NCBI GenBank assembly: GCA_900772575.1
Contig: CAAHEN010000021.1
Location: forward strand, 1-6,130
DNA length: 6,130 bases
Direction of reading: 5' to 3'
From: Bacteroidaceae bacterium
GTDB taxonomy: Bacteria; Bacteroidota; Bacteroidia; Bacteroidales; Bacteroidaceae
In this document: piece after piece, positions 1-5,349 of the stretch
Layout of the letters: each line of letters opens with the position of its first letter
Numbering within the stretch: position 1 is the stretch's first letter
Program-made: the position numbers and the translations under genes
Notes under the pieces: model-generated
Told to the model about the DNA's origin: nothing
The model's input: the letters and a program-made list of their open reading frames with translations, nothing else
Database searches by the model: none

Positions 1-531
1 CAAGTGCATCAGCTCGACCCCGGTAGACTGCTTGCCGGCGTTGTAGACTGTGAGCGTCTTGGTCGGCATGTCGCCGCGGCGCACGTCATCAAACTCCACA
101 TTGTCTGTCTCGAAAAAGAGGTCGCCCACATGGTAGGTGAAATTCTCCGGACGGGCCACGCGCTCCCTGGCCACGTCACCGCTGACCGTCAGATACACCG
201 GCCGCCTGCTGCGGTCGGTGTAGACGGCCAGTTGCTTTTCGAAGTGCCCGAGCAGCGCTGCGTCGAAACTGACGTCAATGACCCCTTCCCCCCCGGGTGC
301 GATGGGTGTCTCCGTCCACTTGACGGCGGTGCAGCCGCAGTCAGGGCGGATATCGCGTACACGGAGCGTGTCCGTGCCCGTGTTGCGGAAATTGAAGGTG
401 GTGTGCCCAGGCTCGTTCCAGAGAAGGGTACCGAAGTTGTGGCGCAGGTTGTCGAAGCGCAATTGCGCCCCGGCATTGCCGGCGGCGGCAGTGAGCAGCA
501 ATATCGTGATGAGCGTTTTGATGCGTGGCAT
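1..531 (-). CDS. Secreted DUF1573 domain protein (3' end missing)
   Basis: The reading frame starts at an ATG at 529-531 and stays open for 177 codons to the left edge, so the C-terminus is outside the window. Residues 1-22 form a typical signal peptide: basic start (MPRIK), hydrophobic core LITILLLTAAA, and likely cleavage after NAGA before Gln23. The product is therefore exported to the periplasm or cell surface. Residues 24-120 match the DUF1573 pattern of Bacteroidetes, an immunoglobulin-like (ASH/HYDIN-type) beta-sandwich: FDNLRHNFGTL, then FNFRNTGTDTL, the hallmark PDCGCT with Cys65 and Cys67 at 63-68, and IAPGGEGVIDVSFDA. A second similar repeat begins near residue 140 (VEFDDVRRGD, then LTVYNAG) and is cut off. 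The molecular function of this family is not established; a structural or binding role is inference. It is transcribed away from exoA from its own promoter. No Shine-Dalgarno sequence precedes the ATG. Confidence 0.88.
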   Translation of the reverse strand, partial: MPRIKTLITILLLTAAAGNAGAQLRFDNLRHNFGTLLWNEPGHTTFNFRNTGTDTLRVRDIRPDCGCTAVKWTETPIAPGGEGVIDVSFDAALLGHFEKQLAVYTDRSRRPVYLTVSGDVARERVARPENFTYHVGDLFFETDNVEFDDVRRGDMPTKTLTVYNAGKQSTGVELMHL

Positions 532-578
532 AGATGGTCTGTTTGGGGATAGGGGGCAGCTGGCCCTCCGTTTCAGGG

Positions 579-596
579 CAAAGTTAGGAAAAAAAA
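579..596 (-). promoter_or_regulatory. Promoter core for the DUF1573 gene
   Basis: On the minus strand the octamer TAACTTTG (586 down to 579) matches the Bacteroidetes sigma-ABfr -7 consensus TAnnTTTG exactly. It is preceded by a run of eight T (596 down to 589). I see no clear TTTG-type -33 box at the usual 19-21 bp distance, so only the -7 core and the T-tract support it. Transcription would start a few bases downstream, giving a leader of roughly 40 nt before the ATG at 531. Confidence 0.6.
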
Positions 597-605
597 CGGA
601 ATCGC

Positions 606-637
606 CTTGGTGCTTCGCGGGAACTTGGCTACATTTG
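606..637 (+). promoter_or_regulatory. Promoter for exoA (possibly exoA-sppA-lpxK-punA)
   Basis: TACATTTG at 630-637 is an exact match to the Bacteroidetes -7 consensus TAnnTTTG. CTTG at 606-609 is a three-of-four match to the -33 box TTTG, and the 20-bp spacer lies within the usual 19-21 bp. Transcription would begin near 642-645, leaving a leader of about 110 nt before the exoA ATG at 757. It faces away from the DUF1573 promoter, and the two share the DNA between their -7 cores. No equally good promoter is seen before sppA, so this one may drive the whole downstream cluster. Confidence 0.62.
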
Positions 638-651
638 CTGGGGAAATTTAA

Positions 652-717
652 CGGACAGGGCGGCCATGCCCATATCGGCAGGCGCTGCCGGAGCGTTTTC
701 AGCCGAACCGCTGTCCG
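652..717 (+). promoter_or_regulatory. Structured leader upstream of exoA
   Basis: Two nested inverted repeats lie in the predicted exoA leader. The inner one is CGGCAG (676-681), a 3-nt loop, then CTGCCG (685-690), a perfect 6-bp stem. The outer one is CGGACAG (652-658) pairing with CTGTCCG (711-717), a perfect 7-bp match enclosing 52 nt. Together they could fold the 5' part of the mRNA into a closed domain and leave the CA-rich stretch before the ATG unpaired. I recognise no known riboswitch or RNA family. Repeats this short can arise by chance in GC-rich DNA. Confidence 0.3.
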
Positions 718-729
718 CACAACACATTC

Positions 730-751
730 ATCGCCAACACATCGCCAACAC
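730..751 (+). repeat. 11-bp tandem duplication before the exoA start
   Basis: The unit ATCGCCAACAC occurs twice, perfectly and without a gap (730-740 and 741-751), ending five bases before the exoA ATG. The shorter core AACACAT occurs three times, at 721-727, 736-742 and 747-753. The stretch is rich in C and A and poor in G, so it is probably unstructured in the mRNA. It occupies the place where a Shine-Dalgarno sequence would be expected, and there is none. A replication-slippage origin is inferred. Confidence 0.75.
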
Positions 752-756
752 ATACA

Positions 757-1515
757 ATGAAATTTATCTCATGGAACGTCAACGGCCTGCGCGCCTGTTG
801 CGACAAGGGCTTCCGCGACACGTTCACGCGGCTGGACGCCGACTTCTTCTGCCTGCAGGAGACCAAGATGCAAGCCGGCCAGCTCGACCTCAGTTTTGAG
901 GGCTACAGGAGCTATTGGGACTATGCCGACAAGAAAGGCTATTCAGGCACAGCCGTCTTCACACGGCACGAACCCCTCAGCGTGAGCCGCGGTCTCGGTC
1001 TCGACGACCATGACCATGAGGGGCGTGTCGTCACCCTCGAAATGGCGGATTTCTTTCTGGTCAATGTCTACACCCCCAATGCCCAGGAGGGGCTCAAGCG
1101 CCTCGACTACCGCATGGCATGGGACGACGCCTTCCGCCACTACCTGATCCGCCTCAACGGGCTGAAGCCGGTCATCGTCTGCGGCGACATGAATGTGGCC
1201 CACAACGAGATAGACCTCAAGAACCCAAAGACAAACCGCCGCAACGCCGGATTCACCGATGAGGAGCGCGGCAAGTTCACCGCACTTCTGGAAGCCGGTT
1301 TCGTAGACACCTTCCGCCATTTCTATCCCGACACGCGCGACGCTTATTCCTGGTGGTCCTACCGCTTCAAGGCCCGCGAGAAGAACGTCGGGTGGCGCAT
1401 CGATTATTTTCTCGTCTCAGAGGCTCTCGTTCCCCGGCTGGCCGGGGCGAGCATACACACTGAAATCTACGGATCTGACCATTGTCCGGTGGAGCTGACG
1501 CTTGCCGGCATATAG
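757..1515 (+). CDS. exoA: Exodeoxyribonuclease III / AP endonuclease (ExoA, APE1-like)
   Basis: This 252-residue protein is full length for the family. It is a Mg-dependent endonuclease-exonuclease-phosphatase-fold enzyme that cuts DNA at abasic sites in base-excision repair and also removes 3' blocking groups and 3' nucleotides. Active-site motifs appear in the expected order: WNVNGLR with Asn7 (6-12), LQETK with metal-binding Glu35 (33-37), VYTPN with Tyr105 (104-108), GDMNVAHNEIDL with Asp144 and Asn146 (143-154), NAGFTDEER (163-171), KNVGWRIDYFL with Asp216 (209-219) and GSDHCPV with the Asp241/His242 pair (239-245). These blocks resemble human APE1 closely. Trp199 sits where APE1 has Phe266 and E. 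coli ExoIII has Trp212, a residue linked to exonuclease strength. The ATG at 757 is chosen because the beta-strand KFISWNVNG starts directly after it. No terminator is visible before sppA. Confidence 0.95.
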   Translation: MKFISWNVNGLRACCDKGFRDTFTRLDADFFCLQETKMQAGQLDLSFEGYRSYWDYADKKGYSGTAVFTRHEPLSVSRGLGLDDHDHEGRVVTLEMADFFLVNVYTPNAQEGLKRLDYRMAWDDAFRHYLIRLNGLKPVIVCGDMNVAHNEIDLKNPKTNRRNAGFTDEERGKFTALLEAGFVDTFRHFYPDTRDAYSWWSYRFKAREKNVGWRIDYFLVSEALVPRLAGASIHTEIYGSDHCPVELTLAGI

Positions 1516-1594
1516 GACAGTACATCGGGGCATGCAACCATCGCCCGTCCCATTCCACGTTTATCCTCATATTCACTCTATCACAATTATCGCA
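1516..1594 (+). other. exoA-sppA intergenic gap
   Basis: These 79 bases hold no convincing promoter core (no TAnnTTTG match), no hairpin terminator and no Shine-Dalgarno sequence. The last 40 bases are noticeably richer in A/T than the surrounding genes, which is common just before Bacteroidetes start codons. Read-through from exoA into sppA is the simplest reading, but a weak unrecognised promoter cannot be excluded. Confidence 0.4.
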
Positions 1595-3349
1595 ATGAAG
1601 GCATTTTTCAAGCAAGTGCTCGCAGTCATCGTCGGTTGTCTGGTTGTGGGCCTGTTCATGGGCTTCATCAGCATCGTCATGTTCGGCACCCTCCTGGCGT
1701 TCGATTCGGGAAAGCCCAAAATCCAAGACCAGTCAGTGCTTCACCTCGACCTGAGCGGCACCATCAGCGAACGCCATCAGGACAATCCGCTCAACAAACT
1801 GTTAGGCAGCACACCCGTCAGCGCACAGGGTCTCGACAACATTCTGGCCGCCATTCGCGTAGCGGCATCAGACAGCCGGATCAAGGGCATCTACGTCGAA
1901 GGTGGTGCGGTAGAGGCCGATTTCGCCAGTCTCGAAGAGATTCGCCACGCCCTCAAGGAGTTCAAGAAGAGCGGCAAGTTCATCATCGCCTATGGCGAGA
2001 TCTACACCCAGGGCGCTTACTACGTGGCCAGTGCCGCCGACACGCTGCTCGTCAACCCCTCGGGCATGATAGACTGGCACGGCATCGCCTCGACGCCGAT
2101 ATTCTATAAAGACCTGCTCGACAAGGTCGGCGTCAAGATGCAGATATTCCGGGTCGGCACCTATAAGAGTTTCGTCGAGCCATTCGTCCGCACCGACATG
2201 AGTACAGCCAACCGCGCCCAGATCAGCTCGTTCGTCGGCGATATCTGGCAGACCGTCGTCAGTGACGTGGCCGCCTCACGCCGCCTGCCCGCCGACTCGC
2301 TCAACGCCTATGCCAACCGCTACATGCTCCTGGCCGACGCGGGCGACTATGTGAAGGCACGCCTTGCCGACGGCACGGCCTATATAGACAATGTGCGCGA
2401 CCGCCTGCGCCGCCTGGCCGGGACGAAGAAACTCCGTCTGGTCAGCGCCGCCGATCTGGCAGCCAGTGAGAAACCGGCCAAGGGAAGCGACGGCGAAATC
2501 GCGGTCTACTATGCCGCCGGCAGCATCGTCGGGACACCCAGCGGTGGCGTCAGCGATGAGATTGTCGGGCCTCAGGTCGTGGAGGATCTCGACCGCCTGG
2601 CCGACGACGACAACATCAAGGCTGTCGTGCTGCGCATCAACTCTGGCGGCGGCAGCGCCTATGCCTCCGAGCAGATGTGGCATGCCATACAATTGCTGCG
2701 CAAGAAGAAGCCTGTCGTGGTGTCCATGGGCGGCATGGCGGCTTCCGGCGGCTACTACATGAGCTGCGGCAGTGACTTCGTCTATGCTGAGCCGACGACC
2801 CTCACCGGCAGCATCGGCATCTTCGGTATGGTGCCCGACGCCAGCGGCCTGCTGACGGTCAAGCTCGGCCTGCACTTCGACGTTGTCAAGACCAACGAGG
2901 CCTCAGACTTCGGCAACCTCATGCGCCCCATGAGCGGCGGTGAGTCTGCAGCCATGCAGGCCTATGTCGACCGTGGCTATGCCCTCTTCCTCAAGCGCGT
3001 GGCCGAGGGCCGCCACATGACGACAGCCCAAGTGGACAGCATCGCCCAAGGACGCGTATGGACCGGCCGCCAGGCACTCCGCATCAAGCTCGTCGACAAG
3101 ATAGGCTACCTCAACGACGCCATAGCCGAGGCAGCCCGTCGGGCCAAGGTCAAGGACTATGCCATCGCCGCCGAACCGCAGCGGCCCGACTGGCTGACGC
3201 AGCTGCTCAGCGGCTATAAGTCGAACTACATGGAAAGCCATCTCAGCACCATGCTTGGCGAGTACTACGAGCCGCTGCGCTTCGTCTCGACCTTGCGCGC
3301 CACCGACTGCCTACAGGCCCGCGTGCCCTATGTCGTCAACCTGCGCTAA
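1595..3349 (+). CDS. sppA: Signal peptide peptidase SppA, 67-kDa type
   Basis: This 584-residue membrane-bound serine protease (family S49, long tandem-domain form, near the 618 residues of E. coli SppA) degrades signal peptides left in the cytoplasmic membrane after protein export. Residues 8-36 are one hydrophobic segment that anchors it, with the bulk expected on the periplasmic side. The N-terminal half carries the general base Lys191 in VGTYKSFVEPF (187-197), matching Lys209 of E. coli. The C-terminal half carries the nucleophile Ser384 in SMGGMAASGGYY (377-388), matching Ser409, followed by LTGSIGIFG (403-411). Lys and Ser thus come from the two repeated domains, as in E. coli SppA. The frame is open further upstream to 1502, but the ATG at 1595 is preferred because it places a short basic N-terminus (MKAFFKQ) directly before the membrane segment. 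lpxK follows after 17 nt. Confidence 0.95.
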   Translation: MKAFFKQVLAVIVGCLVVGLFMGFISIVMFGTLLAFDSGKPKIQDQSVLHLDLSGTISERHQDNPLNKLLGSTPVSAQGLDNILAAIRVAASDSRIKGIYVEGGAVEADFASLEEIRHALKEFKKSGKFIIAYGEIYTQGAYYVASAADTLLVNPSGMIDWHGIASTPIFYKDLLDKVGVKMQIFRVGTYKSFVEPFVRTDMSTANRAQISSFVGDIWQTVVSDVAASRRLPADSLNAYANRYMLLADAGDYVKARLADGTAYIDNVRDRLRRLAGTKKLRLVSAADLAASEKPAKGSDGEIAVYYAAGSIVGTPSGGVSDEIVGPQVVEDLDRLADDDNIKAVVLRINSGGGSAYASEQMWHAIQLLRKKKPVVVSMGGMAASGGYYMSCGSDFVYAEPTTLTGSIGIFGMVPDASGLLTVKLGLHFDVVKTNEASDFGNLMRPMSGGESAAMQAYVDRGYALFLKRVAEGRHMTTAQVDSIAQGRVWTGRQALRIKLVDKIGYLNDAIAEAARRAKVKDYAIAAEPQRPDWLTQLLSGYKSNYMESHLSTMLGEYYEPLRFVSTLRATDCLQARVPYVVNLR

Positions 3350-3366
3350 GGCCTGAGCCGCTTTCC

Positions 3367-4440
3367 ATGTCCCGCCTCAGTGTTCTGCTCCGCCCCCTCG
3401 CCTGGCTCTACGGTCTGGCGACGACCCTGCGCAACCGTGCTTTCGACTGTGGCCTACTCCGCTCGCGCTGTTTCCCGCTGCCCGTCATCGGCGTCGGCAA
3501 CCTCGCTGTTGGCGGCACGGGCAAGACGCCCCATGCAGAGTACCTGCTGCGCCTGCTCGTCCCCCACTGCGCCACGGCCCTGCTGAGCCGCGGCTACGGG
3601 CGGCGGACGCGCGGCTACGTCAGGGCTGCGGCGGGCATGACGGCCGCCGACATCGGCGACGAGCCCCTGCAGGTGACCCGCAAGTTTCCGACAGTGACAG
3701 TAGCCGTCTGTGCCGACCGCTGTGAAGGTCTGGACCGCCTGCTGTCTGACAACCGCCCGCCCGACGCCGTCGTCCTCGACGACGCCTACCAGCACCGCTA
3801 TGTCCACGCCGGACTCTACATACTGCTGACAGACTACAGCCGGCTCTACACAGACGACCGCTTGCTGCCGGAGGGCCGCTTGCGCGAATCGGCCAGCGGC
3901 GCCCGTCGCGCCCGTATCATTCTCGTGACCAAGTGTCCGCCCAGCCTCTCGCCGGAGGCCCAGGCCGACGTGCGCCGTCGTCTGGCCCCCGCACCCGGCC
4001 AGTCCGTCTTCTTCACCGCCTTCAGCTATGGCCAGCCCTACAGTCTCTTCGCCGGGGGCGGCAGAAACGGGGCTGACAGCGAACTGGCTGGACGCGAGGT
4101 GCTCGTCGTCACCGGCATCGCCCACCCCGAGAGCCTCTACTGCCATGTCGAGGCGGCAGGCAGCCACGTCACAGCCCTGCGCTTTGCCGACCACCATGCC
4201 TTCACTGCCGCCGACGCCGCCCGCCTCAACGCGGCCTTTGCCAGCCTGCCTCCCGGCAGCCGTATCGTGACGACGGAGAAGGACGCCGCCCGCCTGCCCG
4301 CCTGCGCCGACAGCCTGAGTGCCAGCGTCAGGGAAGCCCTGCTCGTACAGCCTGTCGACGTCGTCTTCCTCAACCATGGAGAACAAGATTTCAACCATAT
4401 CATCACACACTATGTTGCAACCCATAAAAGAAACGGCTGA
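3367..4440 (+). CDS. lpxK: Tetraacyldisaccharide 4'-kinase LpxK
   Basis: LpxK transfers the ATP gamma-phosphate to the 4' position of tetraacyldisaccharide 1-phosphate to make lipid IVA, a late step of lipid A synthesis on the inner face of the cytoplasmic membrane. The 357 residues fit the family. Residues 5-30 form a hydrophobic/basic segment suited to membrane association. The Walker A loop is GVGNLAVGGTGKTP (42-55, Lys53, Thr54), SRGYGRRTRGY is at 74-84, GDEP at 97-100 (Asp98), DDAYQH at 138-143, LLPEGRLRE at 166-174 (Glu169), FADHHAF at 273-279 (Asp275/His276) and TEKDAARL at 303-310. From memory of the Aquifex enzyme, Lys53, Asp98, Asp138/139, Glu169 and His276 match its catalytic set. 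The ATG at 3367 lies 17 nt after sppA. The last 29 nt overlap punA, and the C-terminus (DVVFLNHGEQDFNHII) looks native for Bacteroidetes, so the overlap does not come from a damaged stop codon. Confidence 0.95.
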   Translation: MSRLSVLLRPLAWLYGLATTLRNRAFDCGLLRSRCFPLPVIGVGNLAVGGTGKTPHAEYLLRLLVPHCATALLSRGYGRRTRGYVRAAAGMTAADIGDEPLQVTRKFPTVTVAVCADRCEGLDRLLSDNRPPDAVVLDDAYQHRYVHAGLYILLTDYSRLYTDDRLLPEGRLRESASGARRARIILVTKCPPSLSPEAQADVRRRLAPAPGQSVFFTAFSYGQPYSLFAGGGRNGADSELAGREVLVVTGIAHPESLYCHVEAAGSHVTALRFADHHAFTAADAARLNAAFASLPPGSRIVTTEKDAARLPACADSLSASVREALLVQPVDVVFLNHGEQDFNHIITHYVATHKRNG

Positions 4441-5227
4441 GTGGATACGCAGCCGCACCGCCGCCCGTCCCGCCACAGCCATAGTCCTCGGCACTGGCCT
4501 CGGACGCCTGGCCGCCGAAATCGAGGTGGCCGATGCCTTCCCCTATAAGGACATCCCCAACTTCCCCGTCTCCACCGTCGAGGGACACAGCGGGCGTCTC
4601 ATCTTCGGCCGGCTGGGCGGCTGCGAGGTGATGGCACTTGAGGGGCGCTTTCATTTCTACGAAGGCTATGACATGAAGCAAGTGACCTTCCCCATCCGTG
4701 TCATGCACGAGCTCGGCGTCAAGACCCTCTTCGTCAGCAACGCCTCTGGCGGTGTCAACCCCGGCTTTGAGATAGGCGACCTGATGCTCATCACCGACCA
4801 TATCAACTTCCTGCCCGAACATCCCTTGCACGGCCCCAACTTCCCCGGTGGTCCCCGCTTCCCCGACATGCACGAGGCCTACGACCACGCCCTGCTCGAC
4901 GAGGCCCGCGCCATCGCCCGTGAGAAAGGCATCAAGGTCGTCGAGGGCGTCTACCTCGCCACCCAAGGCCCCACCTACGAGACACCGGCGGAGTACAAGA
5001 TGTACCGCACCTTCGGCGCTGACGCCGTCGGAATGAGCACCGTGCCCGAGGTCATCGTTGCCCGCCATTGCGGCATGCGCGTCTTCGGCGTAAGCATCAT
5101 CACAGACCTGGGCGTGCCGGGCAAGATTGTCGAGGTGACCCACGAGGAGGTGCAGCAGGCCGCCAATGCGGTGCAGCCCCTCATGGCCGACATCTTCCGC
5201 GAACTCATCCGCCGCCAGGCCCACTGA
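4412..5227 (+). CDS. punA: Purine nucleoside phosphorylase, trimeric PNP-I type
   Basis: The 271-residue cytoplasmic enzyme cleaves purine (deoxy)ribonucleosides with phosphate to free base and (deoxy)ribose 1-phosphate in purine salvage. Human PNP motifs are all present: GTGLG (27-31, phosphate loop), EGHSG with His59 (57-61), GRFHFYEG with Arg79 and His81 (78-85), VSNASGG (108-114), GPTYETPAE with Tyr189/Glu190 (186-194), VGMSTVPEVIVARHCG (206-221) and THEEV with His244. The residue matching human Asn243 is Asp232 (IITDLG), which may alter base specificity. The ATG at 4412 (MLQPIKETAE) is chosen because it matches the usual N-terminus of the family. In-frame ATGs at 4319 and 4376 would add 31 or 12 unrelated residues encoded over lpxK. 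There is no Shine-Dalgarno sequence, so translation is probably coupled to lpxK. A hairpin 18 nt after the stop closes the unit. Confidence 0.95.
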   Translation: MLQPIKETAEWIRSRTAARPATAIVLGTGLGRLAAEIEVADAFPYKDIPNFPVSTVEGHSGRLIFGRLGGCEVMALEGRFHFYEGYDMKQVTFPIRVMHELGVKTLFVSNASGGVNPGFEIGDLMLITDHINFLPEHPLHGPNFPGGPRFPDMHEAYDHALLDEARAIAREKGIKVVEGVYLATQGPTYETPAEYKMYRTFGADAVGMSTVPEVIVARHCGMRVFGVSIITDLGVPGKIVEVTHEEVQQAANAVQPLMADIFRELIRRQAH

Positions 5228-5245
5228 CACGCGACAGTCCACCCC

Positions 5246-5280
5246 GTGCCGCAGCAGGCCCGTCCGGCCTGCTGCGGCAC
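5246..5280 (+). terminator. Strong hairpin after punA, probable terminator
   Basis: Two 15-nt arms, 5246-5260 (GTGCCGCAGCAGGCC) and 5266-5280 (its exact reverse complement), form a perfect 15-bp stem with a 5-nt loop, CGTCC. It starts 18 nt after the punA stop codon. Twelve of the 15 pairs are G-C, so it is very stable. No run of T follows (the next bases are ATTGCCATAC), so it is not a textbook intrinsic terminator on either strand. It could instead protect the mRNA 3' end or end transcription with help from a factor. Confidence 0.65.
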
Positions 5281-5303
5281 ATTGCCATACTCCTTGGCCA
5301 TTC

Positions 5304-5331
5304 AACCCCAATCGGTCATTAGATTGGGGTT
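5304..5331 (+). promoter_or_regulatory. Inverted repeat before the transporter gene
   Basis: AACCCCAATC (5304-5313) and GATTGGGGTT (5322-5331) are perfect 10-bp reverse complements separated by 8 bases (GGTCATTA). The second arm ends 18 nt before the ATG at 5350. It could be an operator for a dimeric regulator, a leader RNA hairpin near the start codon, or part of the termination region of the upstream operon. A poor promoter-like match, TAGATTGG (5320-5327 against TAnnTTTG), overlaps the second arm, which would suit repression, but its spacing to a TTG at 5294-5296 is 23 bp and too long. The dyad itself is certain; its role is not known. Confidence 0.5.
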
Positions 5332-5349
5332 CAAACCACACCTTCTAAA

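Noticed and set aside
285..300. Possible frameshift at the C7 run (287-293) in the DUF1573 gene
   Set aside because: Reading through the run in frame gives IAPGGEGVIDVSFDA, which matches the family on both sides, so there is no frameshift.
4..552. Plus-strand open frame of 182 codons opposite the DUF1573 gene
   Set aside because: The minus-strand frame has a signal peptide and the PDCGCT hallmark of DUF1573. The plus frame shows no recognisable domain.
666..899. Open frame of 77 codons starting in the exoA leader, possible leader peptide
   Set aside because: It runs 143 nt into exoA in another frame and becomes an Arg/Ala-rich shadow translation. It has no signal or conserved look. A short regulatory upstream frame cannot be excluded but has no support.
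1432..1447. CCCCGG-CTGG-CCGGGG stem-loop near the exoA 3' end
   Set aside because: It lies inside the coding region 66 nt before the stop, has no T-run, and encodes normal family residues (PRLAG). Such 6-bp GC stems are common by chance in this composition.
1502..1594. Longer sppA start at 1502 adding 31 N-terminal residues
   Set aside because: The extension overlaps the exoA end, is rich in Pro and His with no membrane or signal character, and displaces the basic start (MKAFFKQ) that directly precedes the membrane anchor. ATG 1595 fits the family better.
4319..4411. Longer punA starts at 4319 or 4376
   Set aside because: The extra residues (Ser/Thr-rich) are a frame-shifted reading of lpxK and do not resemble PNP N-termini, whereas MLQPIKETAE at 4412 does. 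The 4376 start is less unlikely than 4319 but still disfavoured.
5294..5327. Promoter for the transporter gene (TTG at 5294, TAGATTGG at 5320)
   Set aside because: The -7 match has one core mismatch and the 23-bp spacing is outside the usual range. It is mentioned with the dyad but not called as a promoter.
3454..5341. Long open frames of 346 and 312 codons on the minus strand across lpxK and punA
   Set aside because: Their translations are low-complexity Ala/Gly/Val/Asp-rich shadows with no recognisable motif, expected opposite GC-rich genes. The plus-strand frames carry complete catalytic motif sets.
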